From Clavelina lepadiformis (Eukaryota > Chordata > Ascidiacea > Aplousobranchia > Clavelinidae), in NCBI RefSeq assembly GCF_947623445.1, contig NC_135240.1, positions 4,588,001 through 4,652,000 of the forward strand: a stretch of DNA of 64,000 nucleotides. The letters run 5' to 3'. Position numbers and translations under genes: made by a program. Shown here in pieces: positions 47,210-57,925 of this stretch. How positions within the stretch are numbered: the stretch's first letter is position 1; each line of letters begins with the position of its first letter. Below the pieces are notes generated by a model. The model made no database searches, was not told the origin of the DNA, and saw only the letters and a program-made list of their open reading frames with translations.

Positions 47210-48806
47210 ATGTTGTTTCCTTATAAACACACAGGTTTGGTTCTGATATTGCTTGTAGGTTCAGCCGCTTTCTTCAGCATTAGCTTATTTCAAAATTTAG
47301 CAGCAGAAATATATCAAAGATCTCCAGCAAAACCAGGTAACAGATTTTAATATCTTAGAGCTTTATAATTTACGATTGCTCCATATTAAACACACTATCG
47401 TTGTTCTCTCAAAGACTATTGAGTATGTAGTAGACTACTGTGCATCTGGCATAAAATGTTTTGACAAAATTTGCGATTTGTTTGTTAACTTGACGTTTTT
47501 GTCAGAATATCCGAAGTCTTTTCTATTTGAGCAGTCAAGTAATAAACCGGATACCAGATGGAGAGAGGAATTATGGGAAGATCTAATTAAATCTTGCGAG
47601 AATCAGGTAACACGTGGTGATGGAAAAAAAATTTGGGACAAGTCTTTTAGTAAATTTTCAAGGCTCACAAAATGTACCCGGACAATCTTTACAGCGCTAA
47701 GTTAATTTAAAACATTGAAAATAAACCGGCTGCCTGCAGACAAAAGCAAAACGACTTCCGAAGATCATCGGAATAGGAGTCGAGAAATGTGGGACTCACG
47801 CTCTGTTGCACTTCCTGCGTCCGCATCCTCTGATCCGAGTCGCAAAACCAATGGAGACTCACTTTTTTGATGCTAAACCAGGCGCGAGCGTTCGTAGTTA
47901 CTTGTGAGTAAATGTGAAATGTTTAGAAGTTTCAGTTCAACAGATTCTGTGTTTCCTATTTCCTTGAGTTTTTGAACCTTGTAGTTTGTTCAAATTGAGT
48001 TACATTTAGGCTAATGTTGCCTGAAGTGGAGAAGAATGCGTTTGCGATGGAGAAGACTCCGGCTTACTTCAATTTCCGCCCGTCTTCCATTCCCGCCAAC
48101 ATCAAGAGGATGGTTCCTGATGCTAAACTCCTCCTGGTCCTCTGCAATCCAGTTGATCGGGTCCTCTCCGATTTTTATCAAGAAGTGAGCTATTTTTGAC
48201 GTTTGTTGTCACTTTTATGCTTTTCAAACTAGGATGTTGCTTATTTATCTACAGTGGATCATGTTCAACATCACTCATCCAGGTAAGGGGCAGTTCAGAT
48301 ACAAGAGCGTGGACCAATATGTCCATGATTACTTTCCTCGGATCCAACAAGCAATCGGAGACTTTGACCAGAAGAATGCTCTTTTGCAAGAAGACAGAGT
48401 CTTTGATCTGATGGGGAAGGATTACTTGAGTCACATCATTACAACTGGATTTTACGCCTTGCATCTACAAAGATGGTTTAAATATTTCAATGAAACCAAC
48501 TTGATGGTCATAGACTCCGAGGCGATGTTGCAAGATCCGGGAAGTGTGATAGAGGAGGTTCAGGAATTTCTCAAACTTCCGAAGGTTCTATTAAAGCAGG
48601 ATTACGTCAAAGAGGAGGATAGCGGATATTTTTGTTATAAAAACTGGAGAGATGAGAATAAACTGGATTGTCTGCCGTCGGCCAAGCGAAGAACAAGAAA
48701 TGGCAATAAATCGCTACCGCCAGATGTCACTAGTAAGCTGCAGGGGTTATTTCAGAGTCACAATGAAGCTTTGTTTAAAATGTTAGGGAGAAAATTATGG
48801 GTTTAA
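47210..48806 (+). CDS. Heparan-sulfate 3-O-sulfotransferase-like protein, copy 3
   Basis: Five exons, 47210-47336, 47506-47606, 47740-47903, 48010-48184 and 48255-48806, join in phase to 372 residues. The last two (175 and 552 nt) have the same lengths as in copies 1 and 2. The signal anchor is GLVLILLVGSAAFFSISLF. The PAPS loop is IGVEKCGTHALLHFLRPHP, followed by METHFFDAKP, EKTPAYFNF and LLLVLCNPVDRVLSDFYQE; again Cys stands where the 3'-phosphate-binding Arg of HS3STs is usual. The C-terminal block RRTRNGNKSL...FKMLGRKLWV is kept. It lies on the opposite strand from its two paralogues, with the tRNAs and a piggyBac element between, and is clearly the more diverged member. Confidence 0.85.
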
Positions 48807-49925
48807 ACATGAACCTAACGAAAGCTTCCGACAATGATCTTTTCTGTTTATGAGTAACTTAGTAAATCACTTTTTTAAACTATTTTCCTATTTCAATTGA
48901 CATTTTCCAAGTGAGCCATTGTTATTGTTTTACAGCTACTGTTGAAGTTTTGAACCAGAGTTTTTTTTGTAATATTGTGGGAAGTGCTGTCAGGTGTTAG
49001 ATGAAGTCGATATAAAAAAGCTATAACCTGAGTCGCAAAACTTCTACAAAAGCAAACATGATAACTCACTTACGTCACTGTGCTTGCGTGTCATTCGCAG
49101 ACATGCCCGTCGGAGTCTACGGTTGTCTACGCTTACCCGGTTTAAATACAGCTGCGGTTGCTGCCGTAACTCGACGCGTTTCAACCCGACCTGCTGTGCA
49201 CCTGTGAATTCCAATGAAAACTTTCAACAATGAGCAAGGTCGCTAATAAACATGCAAAAACACAAAACGTGAGAAATGTTTTGAAATGCTGTAAATCTTA
49301 ATGCATGGAGGCTGGCATCAAACCAGTGACCAATCAAAGCAAGTATTATACCGCTTAAGTCATAGGCGGTCGTTGGAGCAAATTCCAAACTTTTCTAACA
49401 ACGACCGCTTAAAACATAACGAAAGTGAATGAATGCGATGGGGTAAAAATGAAATAGAAAGTCAGTCAGGAATAGAACACGGTCAGTTTTATAGAATTTT
49501 ATGAACTGTAGTGTTAGCTTGCCCGTGGCATCGTGAAGCGTATAACCAGCGAACTTTGAATCCACCAATATTTATCATTTTGTTCTATTTGGGATTGAGT
49601 AATTTATAGCGGATGAGCTTCATCAAATCCCGGATGTCGACGCTGAACGTGCGAACACAACAACAACAACGACAACGACCTTCCTGCGAGACAGGTCGTT
49701 GATCCACGCCCTGGCGCTGCTTCGAGTTTCCTTGCTTAAGTAAAAGCAACTGGTTGTGTGCAATTGTGTAGGGTCGGTGAAATCTGTTCAACAAATGTTT
49801 GACTCTGGCACTCGCGTTTTACAAACTGCTCGAAGGCGTCAATTACAAGCATCGTTCGCATCAGGTCGGACCCAAAACAATCAGAGTTTATCGTCAAAAA
49901 TTTCAGTTTTAAGGCTCAGAACAAG
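48807..49925. other. Intergenic between HS3ST-like copy 3 and the FN3 gene
   Basis: No gene recognised. A (CAA)n/(CGA)n patch at about 49656-49678 and the minus frame over it (49585-49794) look like low-complexity chance. Confidence 0.4.
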
Positions 49926-52900
49926 ATGGTAAAGTTAAAGCAAGAGTGGTCTGATGCAAGATTACCCAAACATTACGTCATTGCTGGATTGCTTTTAGCA
50001 GCTTGTAGACCGGCGGTAAGCTTGTAGAGGTATCCAACCGCTACTGAGATGTTGACGTCACATTCAACGAGGCTTCTTTGTACAGATGCGAGAACCCATT
50101 GACGTAGAATTTGCAGAAGTTCGTTCAACGTCATTCGTGGTTGAATGGAGCAGCATGGTTCAAAAATCTTACAAGATCTCCATCGAGAGAAACAACTCCA
50201 TGTTTAGCCAAGACAACATAGTCAGCGTCACGTCTCCCGTGAGTTTGCCGTTTCCATGTACAGTCGACTCCGCTTAATTCGGACACTTTGGTTCCGCTCA
50301 CTTTTGGCCGAATTAAGCGGAGAAACGGCTTTGTCCGAATTAAGCGGAAAATCAATTGTTCGTTTCATGGTCATGCATAAAGGCAAAAAACGCATTTAAG
50401 ATACTGTACTGTTGCGTAATAAATGAATTGCAGCTGCGCTATACTGCAGTAATTGGCACTGATCGCGTAAAACGTCTTCGTTTACTTTAGTGAGCAATTT
50501 CACTTTTTGTGCTAAACTTTTCTGTACAATTTTGTCCTACAAATTTGTACCGAATGTACCAAATTTTGAATGTACCATTTGTACCAAATTTGGACGCAAT
50601 TGTACCGAAGTAAAAGCGACTATGAAGCTGGCGTTATATGAGTTCATTGTCGATTGTTACTGCATGAATCGTCATTGTTTCACCATAATCACTCATAATG
50701 CAATTGAATCTTGTCTTAAAACGAACGAAGTACTGTTTATTGTGTCATAACCTAACGATGGAATTGCGAACCTGTGTCCGAATTAAGCGGAGAATTGTCC
50801 GAATTAACAGGAGTTTTTTACGTTCAATTTTTACTTTTGTTCCGTTCCCGAGCATTTTGGCCGAATAAAGCGGTTTTCCGGGATATCCGGTGTCCGAATT
50901 AAGCGGATTCGACTGTATTACAGTTCGAATTAATTAATTGATGCAAACCTTAGTTCGTTCGACGGACATTGAACAATTCATCTTAAACTTTTATTGCTGA
51001 GCTTTCTATAAAGGTTCAACAAAAGCTTGAAAACGTTAAAGTTTTTTCTTCAATTCTGAATGTTTGCATTCTAGTATTTGGTGAAAACCACGACATCTGG
51101 CGGTGCAATAGAACCAAGCACGACATACAAGATTCGCATTCAAGTCGTCAACTCAACCAAACCAGACAATGGTAGTCACACATTTCTGCTCGAGACAGGT
51201 AATCCAAGGCCTATGTATTTTGACAGGTATAGAGCCTTTCTATAATTCGCAAAGGCAAGTACCGCAAGTAAGTTGGAAGTCGTCTCTTGTCGTTGTTTGC
51301 TGTGTTATTCGAGCAAGACCGCGTTTTCAATATGGACGAAAACATGATGCGAAAACAAATTCCGGAAATTTCTTCTACGACGTCATTAACACTTGAGCGT
51401 AGCACAACTTTCTAATAGGGGTGTGTTGCAGCCCCACCAGCTCCAAGCGACGTACGAGTAAGCGACAACCATCGCTTCCATTTTAAACTGTCATGGAACC
51501 ATTCAGACCCAAGATCGAAAACGACTCGCTACAGAGTCATCTGCAGGTCAGCGAGTGGAAGAGAAATAATCACCAAGACCACCGGTGGAACCACTACGGC
51601 GACAACTATGAGCCGGCTTGTAGACAACACTCACTATAAAATTTCCGTGGTGGCGCTGACGTCATCTGCTAACGTCAGAAGTGACGAAAGTCCTCCACTT
51701 TTGACCGAGACAGGTGCTTGATGGATTGTATTGTATCGGGGGGTTAATAAAATAACTTTTACCCACTAATCTGAAAATTGTAAGTAATTGCTGAAAGTAG
51801 TAACATCTGTTGAGCGATCTCAATTTGTTTTGCTGGTTTCCAGCCCCTGGTATCCCCAAAGTGTCGCTGCGCTCGCCTATTGGTCCATCTGCGGACAACA
51901 AGACGATGATTAAAGTTGATTGGACGAAACCAGAAGGCGGTGACGCGGTTACCACTTATACTGTTGAATGGTTTCGCTTCGACGACTCAAAATACTTCAA
52001 AACTATTCGCCACAGCAAGAATAGCGACATGTACTCGTACACCATCCAAGGGCTAACTCCGGGAGGGACGTATCGAGTGCGGGTAAAATCGACAAACTTC
52101 GCAAGATCCGGGCGCCTTTCAACCAGCATCAGCCGTACAACCGGTGCGTATCCTGCACAGTTTATGCTTATAGTATCCTGCCCACAGCTTTATCGACCTT
52201 GAAACGAAGCATTTTATAACGTCGCTGGTGACTTTAGTTAATAAAAGAAGAAAGTGCTGCTTATACTGTTAGTCTAATGCTTGACTAAATATGTTTTTTA
52301 GTTCCTAACTCTGTCAAAAATCTCAAGGCTTTTCAAAACAGAGAAAAATCAAACAAAGAGATTCATGTCACTGGGATAAGGTCTTGGGCGTTGGAAGCTC
52401 GATCAAGGTGACATGCTCAACCTGCACCGACAGATGAGTTTGCAAAGATGATAAAATAATCTTCCATCTAGGTCTGGTATCAAGCTTACTCGGAATCAAA
52501 CAGATTCAATAAGACATCAAGCGTTGAAGCAGACTTCAGTTCTACCACAGCGACACTACATGTTGTCCCTGGTTGCAATTACTCGATTGACGTCATTGTT
52601 TACAGCAGAAACATCTCAAGCGAATGCAAAACTCTGCGCATCAGCTCAAGTCAGTTCGATCTTGAACCCATTCTCGAGTAGTTAATCTCTAAAAATTCGG
52701 ACACGTTAATTTTTTGTTTGTTTACTTCTACAGTAATTTTACTTTGATTTGTTTGTCGGAGCCTTCAAGGGTCAATTACACGTTGATACCAATGCAAGGT
52801 GCATTTTTTATTTCTGGCATTTTTAATTTGGACTCTTGGACGTATTTTGGTCAAAACTGGACGAATTGAACACAAGAAAACTACAATGGATTGGTCCTTT

Positions 52901-54119
52901 GTGTCATCGGTGTAAAAGTAAGTGACGTCTGATAAAACATAGCTCGCTATTCTTAAGCTGACGTCATTTTGCTATGGATGTGCTATTGCAATGCTATGAC
53001 GCCACAATATTTTTTATCCGCGGACTAAGGAAAGTCTTTGCACGACTAAAATACGGCGGTGATTCTTCATCGCTCGAGCCCCGGGTACCAAGTTAGCTGT
53101 TCTGCAAAATCTGAGTAACACATATTTATATTTGGGTTTCTTTTACAATTTTTATTGTTTTTTTTTATTGTCCAACCTGAAGCTCTTCATCAGCGCCGGA
53201 CCTCCAATGAGGGGCGAGCGACTTATTTTGGTTGAAGACTTTACATAGCTATAAACGAGGGAGGGCTTGATGAGGGAGCAACTTACTCCATTGATCTTCG
53301 CTCCTGGATCATCAACTCAGAAGGAGAGCTCGAGTTTGTCATCACTCAGCAACTCAACCACTCTCGTCGCACGTGAGTCTCCATTCTTTCAACTCTCACC
53401 CGGACACTTTATTTCCCGGGTTCGCGACTGCGTAAAAGTCGGTCAAGGTCGATCGATGCAAAACAACTTCTACTTGTTGTGGCCGAACCCGAAGAAGATT
53501 CTTCAAATTATTTGCATGGGGCGAAAACTATCGAAACAATCTCGTTGTCGTGTTATCGCTGAAACCTGAAATGCTTCCAATGCTTTTCTTTAAGATCCCA
53601 ACTCGAATGCTGCCACAGTAGTTGGCGTGGTGATAGGAATCATGGCGCTGGTCTTCATCTTATCAGCCGCTCTCCTTTTTTTCATCTGCTTTGTGAAGAA
53701 GAGACGAGATCCTAAAGATCAAGGAGGGAACACGGGCAAAGTAGGAGCAAAACGTGTGTTGTTGGATTAGGTTTAAGTTTTATCTCATTAAAGATTTTTA
53801 ACGGGCAACACTGCCAACCCCAGGTTGAAATAAAGTCGGTGTAAAAATAAGATAATACTCTGCACAAATAAAGCGAAAATCTGTTATTATTTAAATGAAA
53901 TCGGCAAAGCGGTAATTCGGTGCCGGCATTGAAAAAAGTTGATGACTATTGTGATAATTTTTTGCTGTTAACGTATTTTTCATCTTGATCTTAGTCTTGA
54001 ACAGGTGTTAATGCCACTTTATTTTTGCCACATTTTGTCTTTAGGACTGTTGGTATCGGTCTGCACCGGGTGGCTACGCAACGGATCAAGCCATGACTGC
54101 AGTTGCCGAGACAGCGTAA
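49926..54119 (+). CDS. Fibronectin type III single-pass membrane protein
   Basis: Supported exons are 49926-50015, 50086-50238, 51075-51171, 51432-51713, 51844-52143, about 52302-52380, 52472-52649, about 53290-53372, 53595-53740 and 54045-54119 (TAA). A hydrophobic leader (VIAGLLLAACRPA) is followed by about four FN3 modules. The clearest are coded by the 282-nt exon (PSDVRVSDNHRFHFKLSWNH...YKISVVAL) and the 300-nt exon (PGIPKVSLR...LTPGGTYRVRVKS). The membrane helix is VVGVVIGIMALVFILSAALL, with a short tail holding DCWYRSAPGGYATDQAMTA. The join of exons at 52380/52472 is out of phase with the simplest splice sites, and the start of the exon near 53290 is unsure. Function is unknown; such proteins usually act in adhesion or recognition. 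Confidence 0.75.
50261..50915. mobile_element. pogo/Tigger-type non-autonomous element in FN3 intron 2 (655 bp)
   Basis: The ends are CAGTCGACTCCGCTTAATTC and its inverse (26 bp, GTGTCCGAATTAAGCGGATTCGACTG on the right), flanked by TA on both sides. These termini and TA duplication fit the pogo branch of Tc1/mariner. Further GTCCGAATTAAGCGG units are arrayed near both ends. The centre has no transposase. It makes up most of the 836-bp intron. Confidence 0.85.
53021..53100 (+). repeat. Short tRNA-like dispersed repeat, copy 2
   Basis: CTAAGGAAAGTCTTTGCACG to GCTCGAGCCCCGGGTACCAA, inside an intron of the FN3 gene; closest in length to copy 1. Confidence 0.6.
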
Positions 54120-54949
54120 GACACGTTGCTGATGTGGATTAGCGTAAATAAAGACGTTTGTGACCCATCGGGCAATCTTGAGTTCTTTGTAATTTTTGTA
54201 AACCTCAGTTGCTGGCAATATTGTTCTGAAATTGATGCCACAGTTCACGTGATTATGCAGTAAGAAAATGGAGGATTTTAATTCAGTATTTGGTACAAGC
54301 TTTGATTAATGACATCACAATTAATCTGATGATTTATTTGCTAAACATTTAGCACACATGACTGCACACGAAATGTATTTACCTGTTGTAATGATTTTGT
54401 TGTGTCTAATGGAAAAAAGTGTTATATTCAAAACAAATGTTAAAACTTTGTTGTAAGTAAGTTATTAAAATTGTTGTGAATTTTAAATCAAACTCACAGT
54501 AGCTTGTACAGCGCATCTGCGCTAATGACTGTACAGTGTACACTAATCTACAAACACAGCATGCTTTAAAATGCAAAGTTTTTGAAATCATCAAGTCTCT
54601 CCAAACAAATATCCAAGCAATATACCTAATTATTCTGGTCTATCGTTGTCATGCTCAGTGGAGTGACCGAATCAACATCTTCTTTTTTTTCTACTTGTCT
54701 CGTGCTTACAAGTATGTTGATAATGTTTATTTTGTACAAATAATAAATTATTCCATGTCAAAACAGCAGATACGCTATCAATCAATAAACTTCATTCCAT
54801 TGAATTAGTTATAATTAATTACTTCCATACGCGAGTATATAAACCAATATTGCAATCTATCTTCATAAATCTTGCCGATGACGTTGTGACAGGTTTCAAA
54901 AATTAATCTTTATCATCCAAAATTATGCAACTCCGTAACCAGGGTCTAT
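54120..54949. other. Intergenic after the FN3 gene
   Basis: AT-rich. AATAAA-like signals occur at about 53829, 54148 and 54740, which could serve the FN3 gene. No coding exon recognised. Confidence 0.4.
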
Positions 54950-55168
54950 TAGCTGTGTGCATGGAGTGCCGCTTTGTTTTGTTGTAGCCTTTGTAGCTTT
55001 TCGTGATTTTCCGCGTCCACGTTACGCCTCCAGCTGGTCCCGCTGGTTAGTTTTGTTCTTTGACGTTTCATCTCTCCAAGTTTTTCCTCGCAGTGTTGAA
55101 GCAAATTAGTTTGATTGTCCACGTTGCCAGTACTTTGATTTGAATTGAGTGTGAGTGGATTTTGAAAA
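54945..55168 (-). CDS. Possible terminal exon, charged helical tail
   Basis: An open minus-strand frame ending TAA at about 54947 reads from about 55168: NSNQSTGNVDNQTNLLQHCEEKLGEM (given here only in part), then RNVDAENHEKLQRLQQNKAAL. It is rich in Leu/Glu/Lys/Gln, as a coiled coil would be, and an acceptor-like CTAG lies at its start. It may join the minus-strand frame at 55560-55372, but phase was not settled. Family unknown. Confidence 0.35.
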
Positions 55169-55371
55169 CCTAGTTTACATGTAACAACTTAGTAGCCGCA
55201 GTTAACCGAAATTATGCGCTCTTCATGTTGAACGAACTAAAGGCGTTGATTTGGTTTTGTTTTTGAGCTCACGATTCTATAGAATTCATCGCCCATGTGC
55301 TTGATGTCTCACTCAAAACTAACTTGAATGTAACAATCTGTCGCCAGCGAATCGACTTTTGTCTGTTTTGT

Positions 55372-55560
55372 TCAACATTTCGTTCCTGTTTTTGTTATTG
55401 CGTCTGCAAAGCCAGGCTTGAAGGATGACACTTTGTTAATGTTAAGTCTGCGAAGAATTTTATTTAGTTTGACATTTAGAGACAGGTCTAATTTATATCG
55501 TCTCTTTTGATATTTAAAGTTCAGTTTCTTCTGAAATAAATTTCTGAAAGTCGCCATCAT
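55372..55560 (-). CDS. Possible first exon, basic protein
   Basis: From ATG at 55560 the frame reads MMATFRNLFQKKLNFKYQKR and continues Lys/Arg/Leu-rich to TGA at 55372. A donor-like AACAAA|GTGTCA within it could splice to 55168-54945. Its ATG is only about ten bases from the ATG of the oppositely directed microprotein gene at 55571. I do not recognise the product. Confidence 0.3.
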   Translation of the reverse strand: MMATFRNLFQKKLNFKYQKRRYKLDLSLNVKLNKILRRLNINKVSSFKPGFADAITKTGTKC

Positions 55561-55570
55561 TACTGGCGCC

Positions 55571-56053
55571 ATGATAGAGCTTGTTATAATCCTCATCATT
55601 GTAGTGTTTGTCTTGCATCACATCTATGAGTATGAGAGGAAGCTTCGAGAAAAACGAAGAAAGAAGAAACACAAAAACAAAAACAAAGTAGTATTAAACA
55701 CATATTGCTGGCATTGGTTTAATTTTTCATTTTTACTTTTTTATCAAATTCGCAAAATTTCGTTTCCATCCATCGTTGAATTTATTGCAAAGTCATTCAG
55801 TCATTCTCCCATGAAAATTTATCATGTAAAAGTTGAATTAAAAGTATCTTACACAGGAATTACACCAAGCCTACAAAATGAAAGCTATTTTTAGTCCATG
55901 CAGAACCAATAAGTTATAACTTCCTAGCATTCATACTGCGTTCTTTTCTTGATGTTATTTATTTTTCTCTCCTAGGATGGGTCCCAGTCTGTAGAAGATG
56001 GATTTTCAAAGAATAAAATGCTGAACACAGGTTGCCAGACTGAAGGCTTTTGA
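55571..56053 (+). CDS. 64-residue single-pass membrane microprotein
   Basis: Two exons in phase 0, 55571-55687 and 55976-56053 (TGA), give 64 residues. The first 17 or so (IELVIILIIVVFVLHHI) are a membrane helix at the very N-terminus. A highly basic cytosolic-type stretch follows (ERKLREKRRKKKHKNKNK), then a polar tail (DGSQSVEDGFSK...GCQTEGF). The donor is CAAA|GTAGTA and the acceptor TTTTTCTCTCCTAG is strong. The positive-inside pattern suggests an N-out, C-in small integral membrane protein, but no named family is recognised. Evidence is the in-phase splice, the ATG context gcgccATGa and the protein-like composition of exon 2. Confidence 0.5.
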
Positions 56054-56989
56054 TAAAGATGCTCGTAACACACCGGACGATTTACTTCGTACTTTGCAAA
56101 AACCGTTGTTTGAAACGAATTTGAAAACGAGTTTACTGTTATAAAATGATTATTTAAACACCACGTGTACACTTCACTGTACCTACAGTATAGTTCATCA
56201 ACTATCCCGATATTAGTGCTTTTGTATAAATGCACCTGTTTTTATCAAGAATCCTGTCAAGGAAACATAAAACTCTGTGATCTGACTTGACATTTTTTTA
56301 CCGTTTTCAGTGTCTTCCGGGCTGCGGGTTTGCTTGAAAGTGAACCTAAGCCTCTGTCTGTGCAACGCGTATTTATCACCAATATGCTGCGATAGCACAG
56401 CTTCCAATAATAATGTTTATTACGTAGGCTGAAAGAGATAAATGCGTTGTTCGTCAACAATAGTTTGGTATCAATCGATTCGCCACAATCTTAGTGAACT
56501 AATAAAGCCAGCATCACTTTAACGATATGAGAATCATTATTGCAATCTAAGCTGTCTACACATCCAGAGTAATGTGGTGACGAAATCAAAGTCGCAAATT
56601 TTGACGTAATAATCGTTACTCCTGTCGATGATATGCTTAACGCTAGGTGTCGCTAGCAAAGCAAGCACGTGTGGTTGATTTAGTGGGGGGTCAACTGTTT
56701 TGGACTTAAACCAAATTACTGAGGAACTTTTGTGATGTAATTCCGTCGTTACAAGAACGGATGATTGAATCAAAATACAATAAACTTTTAATGACATTTG
56801 TGGACTTTACTGCTGCATAACAATAGAGGAGAGAAACAATGGAGTCAGACACCTAAGATAGACTTTCGTTCCGACCGCACTCAAAGCTACAGGACGCTCG
56901 CTCCTCCGGTTCAGTGGTGCCGGTGAACATTTTCAAATTCGTTCTCCAAAACTAACGCAATACGCCGGTGTATTGGAACTTGCACAAAG

Positions 56990-57070
56990 ACGAGCTCGGT
57001 AACCGGGGCTCGAGCGATGAAGAAAAATCGCTGAGTTTAAAACATGCAAAGACTTTTCTCAGTTCGAGAA
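56990..57070 (-). repeat. Short tRNA-like dispersed repeat, copy 3
   Basis: On the minus strand it reads TGAGAAAAGTCTTTGCATG to GCTCGAGCCCCGGTTACCGA and on to CTTTGTGCAAGTTCC. Confidence 0.6.
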
Positions 57071-57624
57071 TAAAGTTTCATGACCTTGAAATACCATACC
57101 GTAAAATAAGTTAAAAACGAACAGTGACGAATCATTTAATACTGAAAAACTTGACTGACGTCGATTGACAAAAACATGACACAATTCCGAATAAAATCGC
57201 TTTGAAATTTAAAACCTTGAAGTTTCGGCAAAAAAAAGAAAAAATTTGTGACTTGAAACTGCTGGGTTTTGCCTTAACTTTGCTACGAACAAATGTTTTT
57301 GCCAGATTTGCTAGGAAATAACTGAAAACCAAAAATTCGCAATTAAAAGATTAAAAATATAAAGCTTTGTAATTAATCCTCTTAAAATAAAAAAAATTCG
57401 AGTGATAAAAATTTTGGTTATAAAAATAGAAAGGATAAATAAATAAGTTTAAAACCAGTTCGTGGAAGTTTTCGACGGTGCTCCCTCACTTCTCAGCAAC
57501 AGCTCACTTGTTTGTACCTTATTAGGGACTTTCCCAGCAGCGATAGTCAATAAAGTCATTCGTGAAGATGTTTGTTTGTCATTTCTAGCTTGGTCAAGAC
57601 CAGTAGAGGTAGCTAGGCTGGTAA

Positions 57625-57785
57625 AAGCCCGTAGCCGAGTAGTTCGAGCGCTGGCCTCAGAAGTCAGAATAATGCGGCCAATTTTCGTGTTCGATAGCCA
57701 GTGGCGCCATATCCTTGGGCAAGGCAATGACGAAACCTGCTCCTGTTCAGTGGACCTGGTGGACAGTTCTAAATTCAGGCAATAA
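57625..57785 (+). repeat. tRNA-derived SINE-like unit
   Basis: GTAGCCGAGTAGTTCGAGCG followed by CTGGCCTCAGAAGTCAGAAT resembles the 5' half of a Leu/Ser-type tRNA, with an A-box-like start. GTGTTCGATAGCC about 50 bases on could be the B box. A non-tRNA body ends near 57785. One copy only was seen in this window. Confidence 0.45.
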
Positions 57786-57825
57786 TGCTACATAAAGAAA
57801 TAAAAAATATGTGACAATCGGCACT

Positions 57826-57925
57826 TGCACAAAGGCTAGCTTGGCAACCATGAGTAATGAGGAATCATTATTCATTACCGGGTTTAAGTCGTGCAAAAAC
57901 TTTCCTCGGTCCATGAAAGCTTACT
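57826..57925 (-). repeat. Short tRNA-like dispersed repeat, copy 4
   Basis: On the minus strand it reads CGAGGAAAGTTTTTGCACGA and ends CTTTGTGCAAGTGCC as copy 3 does; the middle is more worn. Confidence 0.5.
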
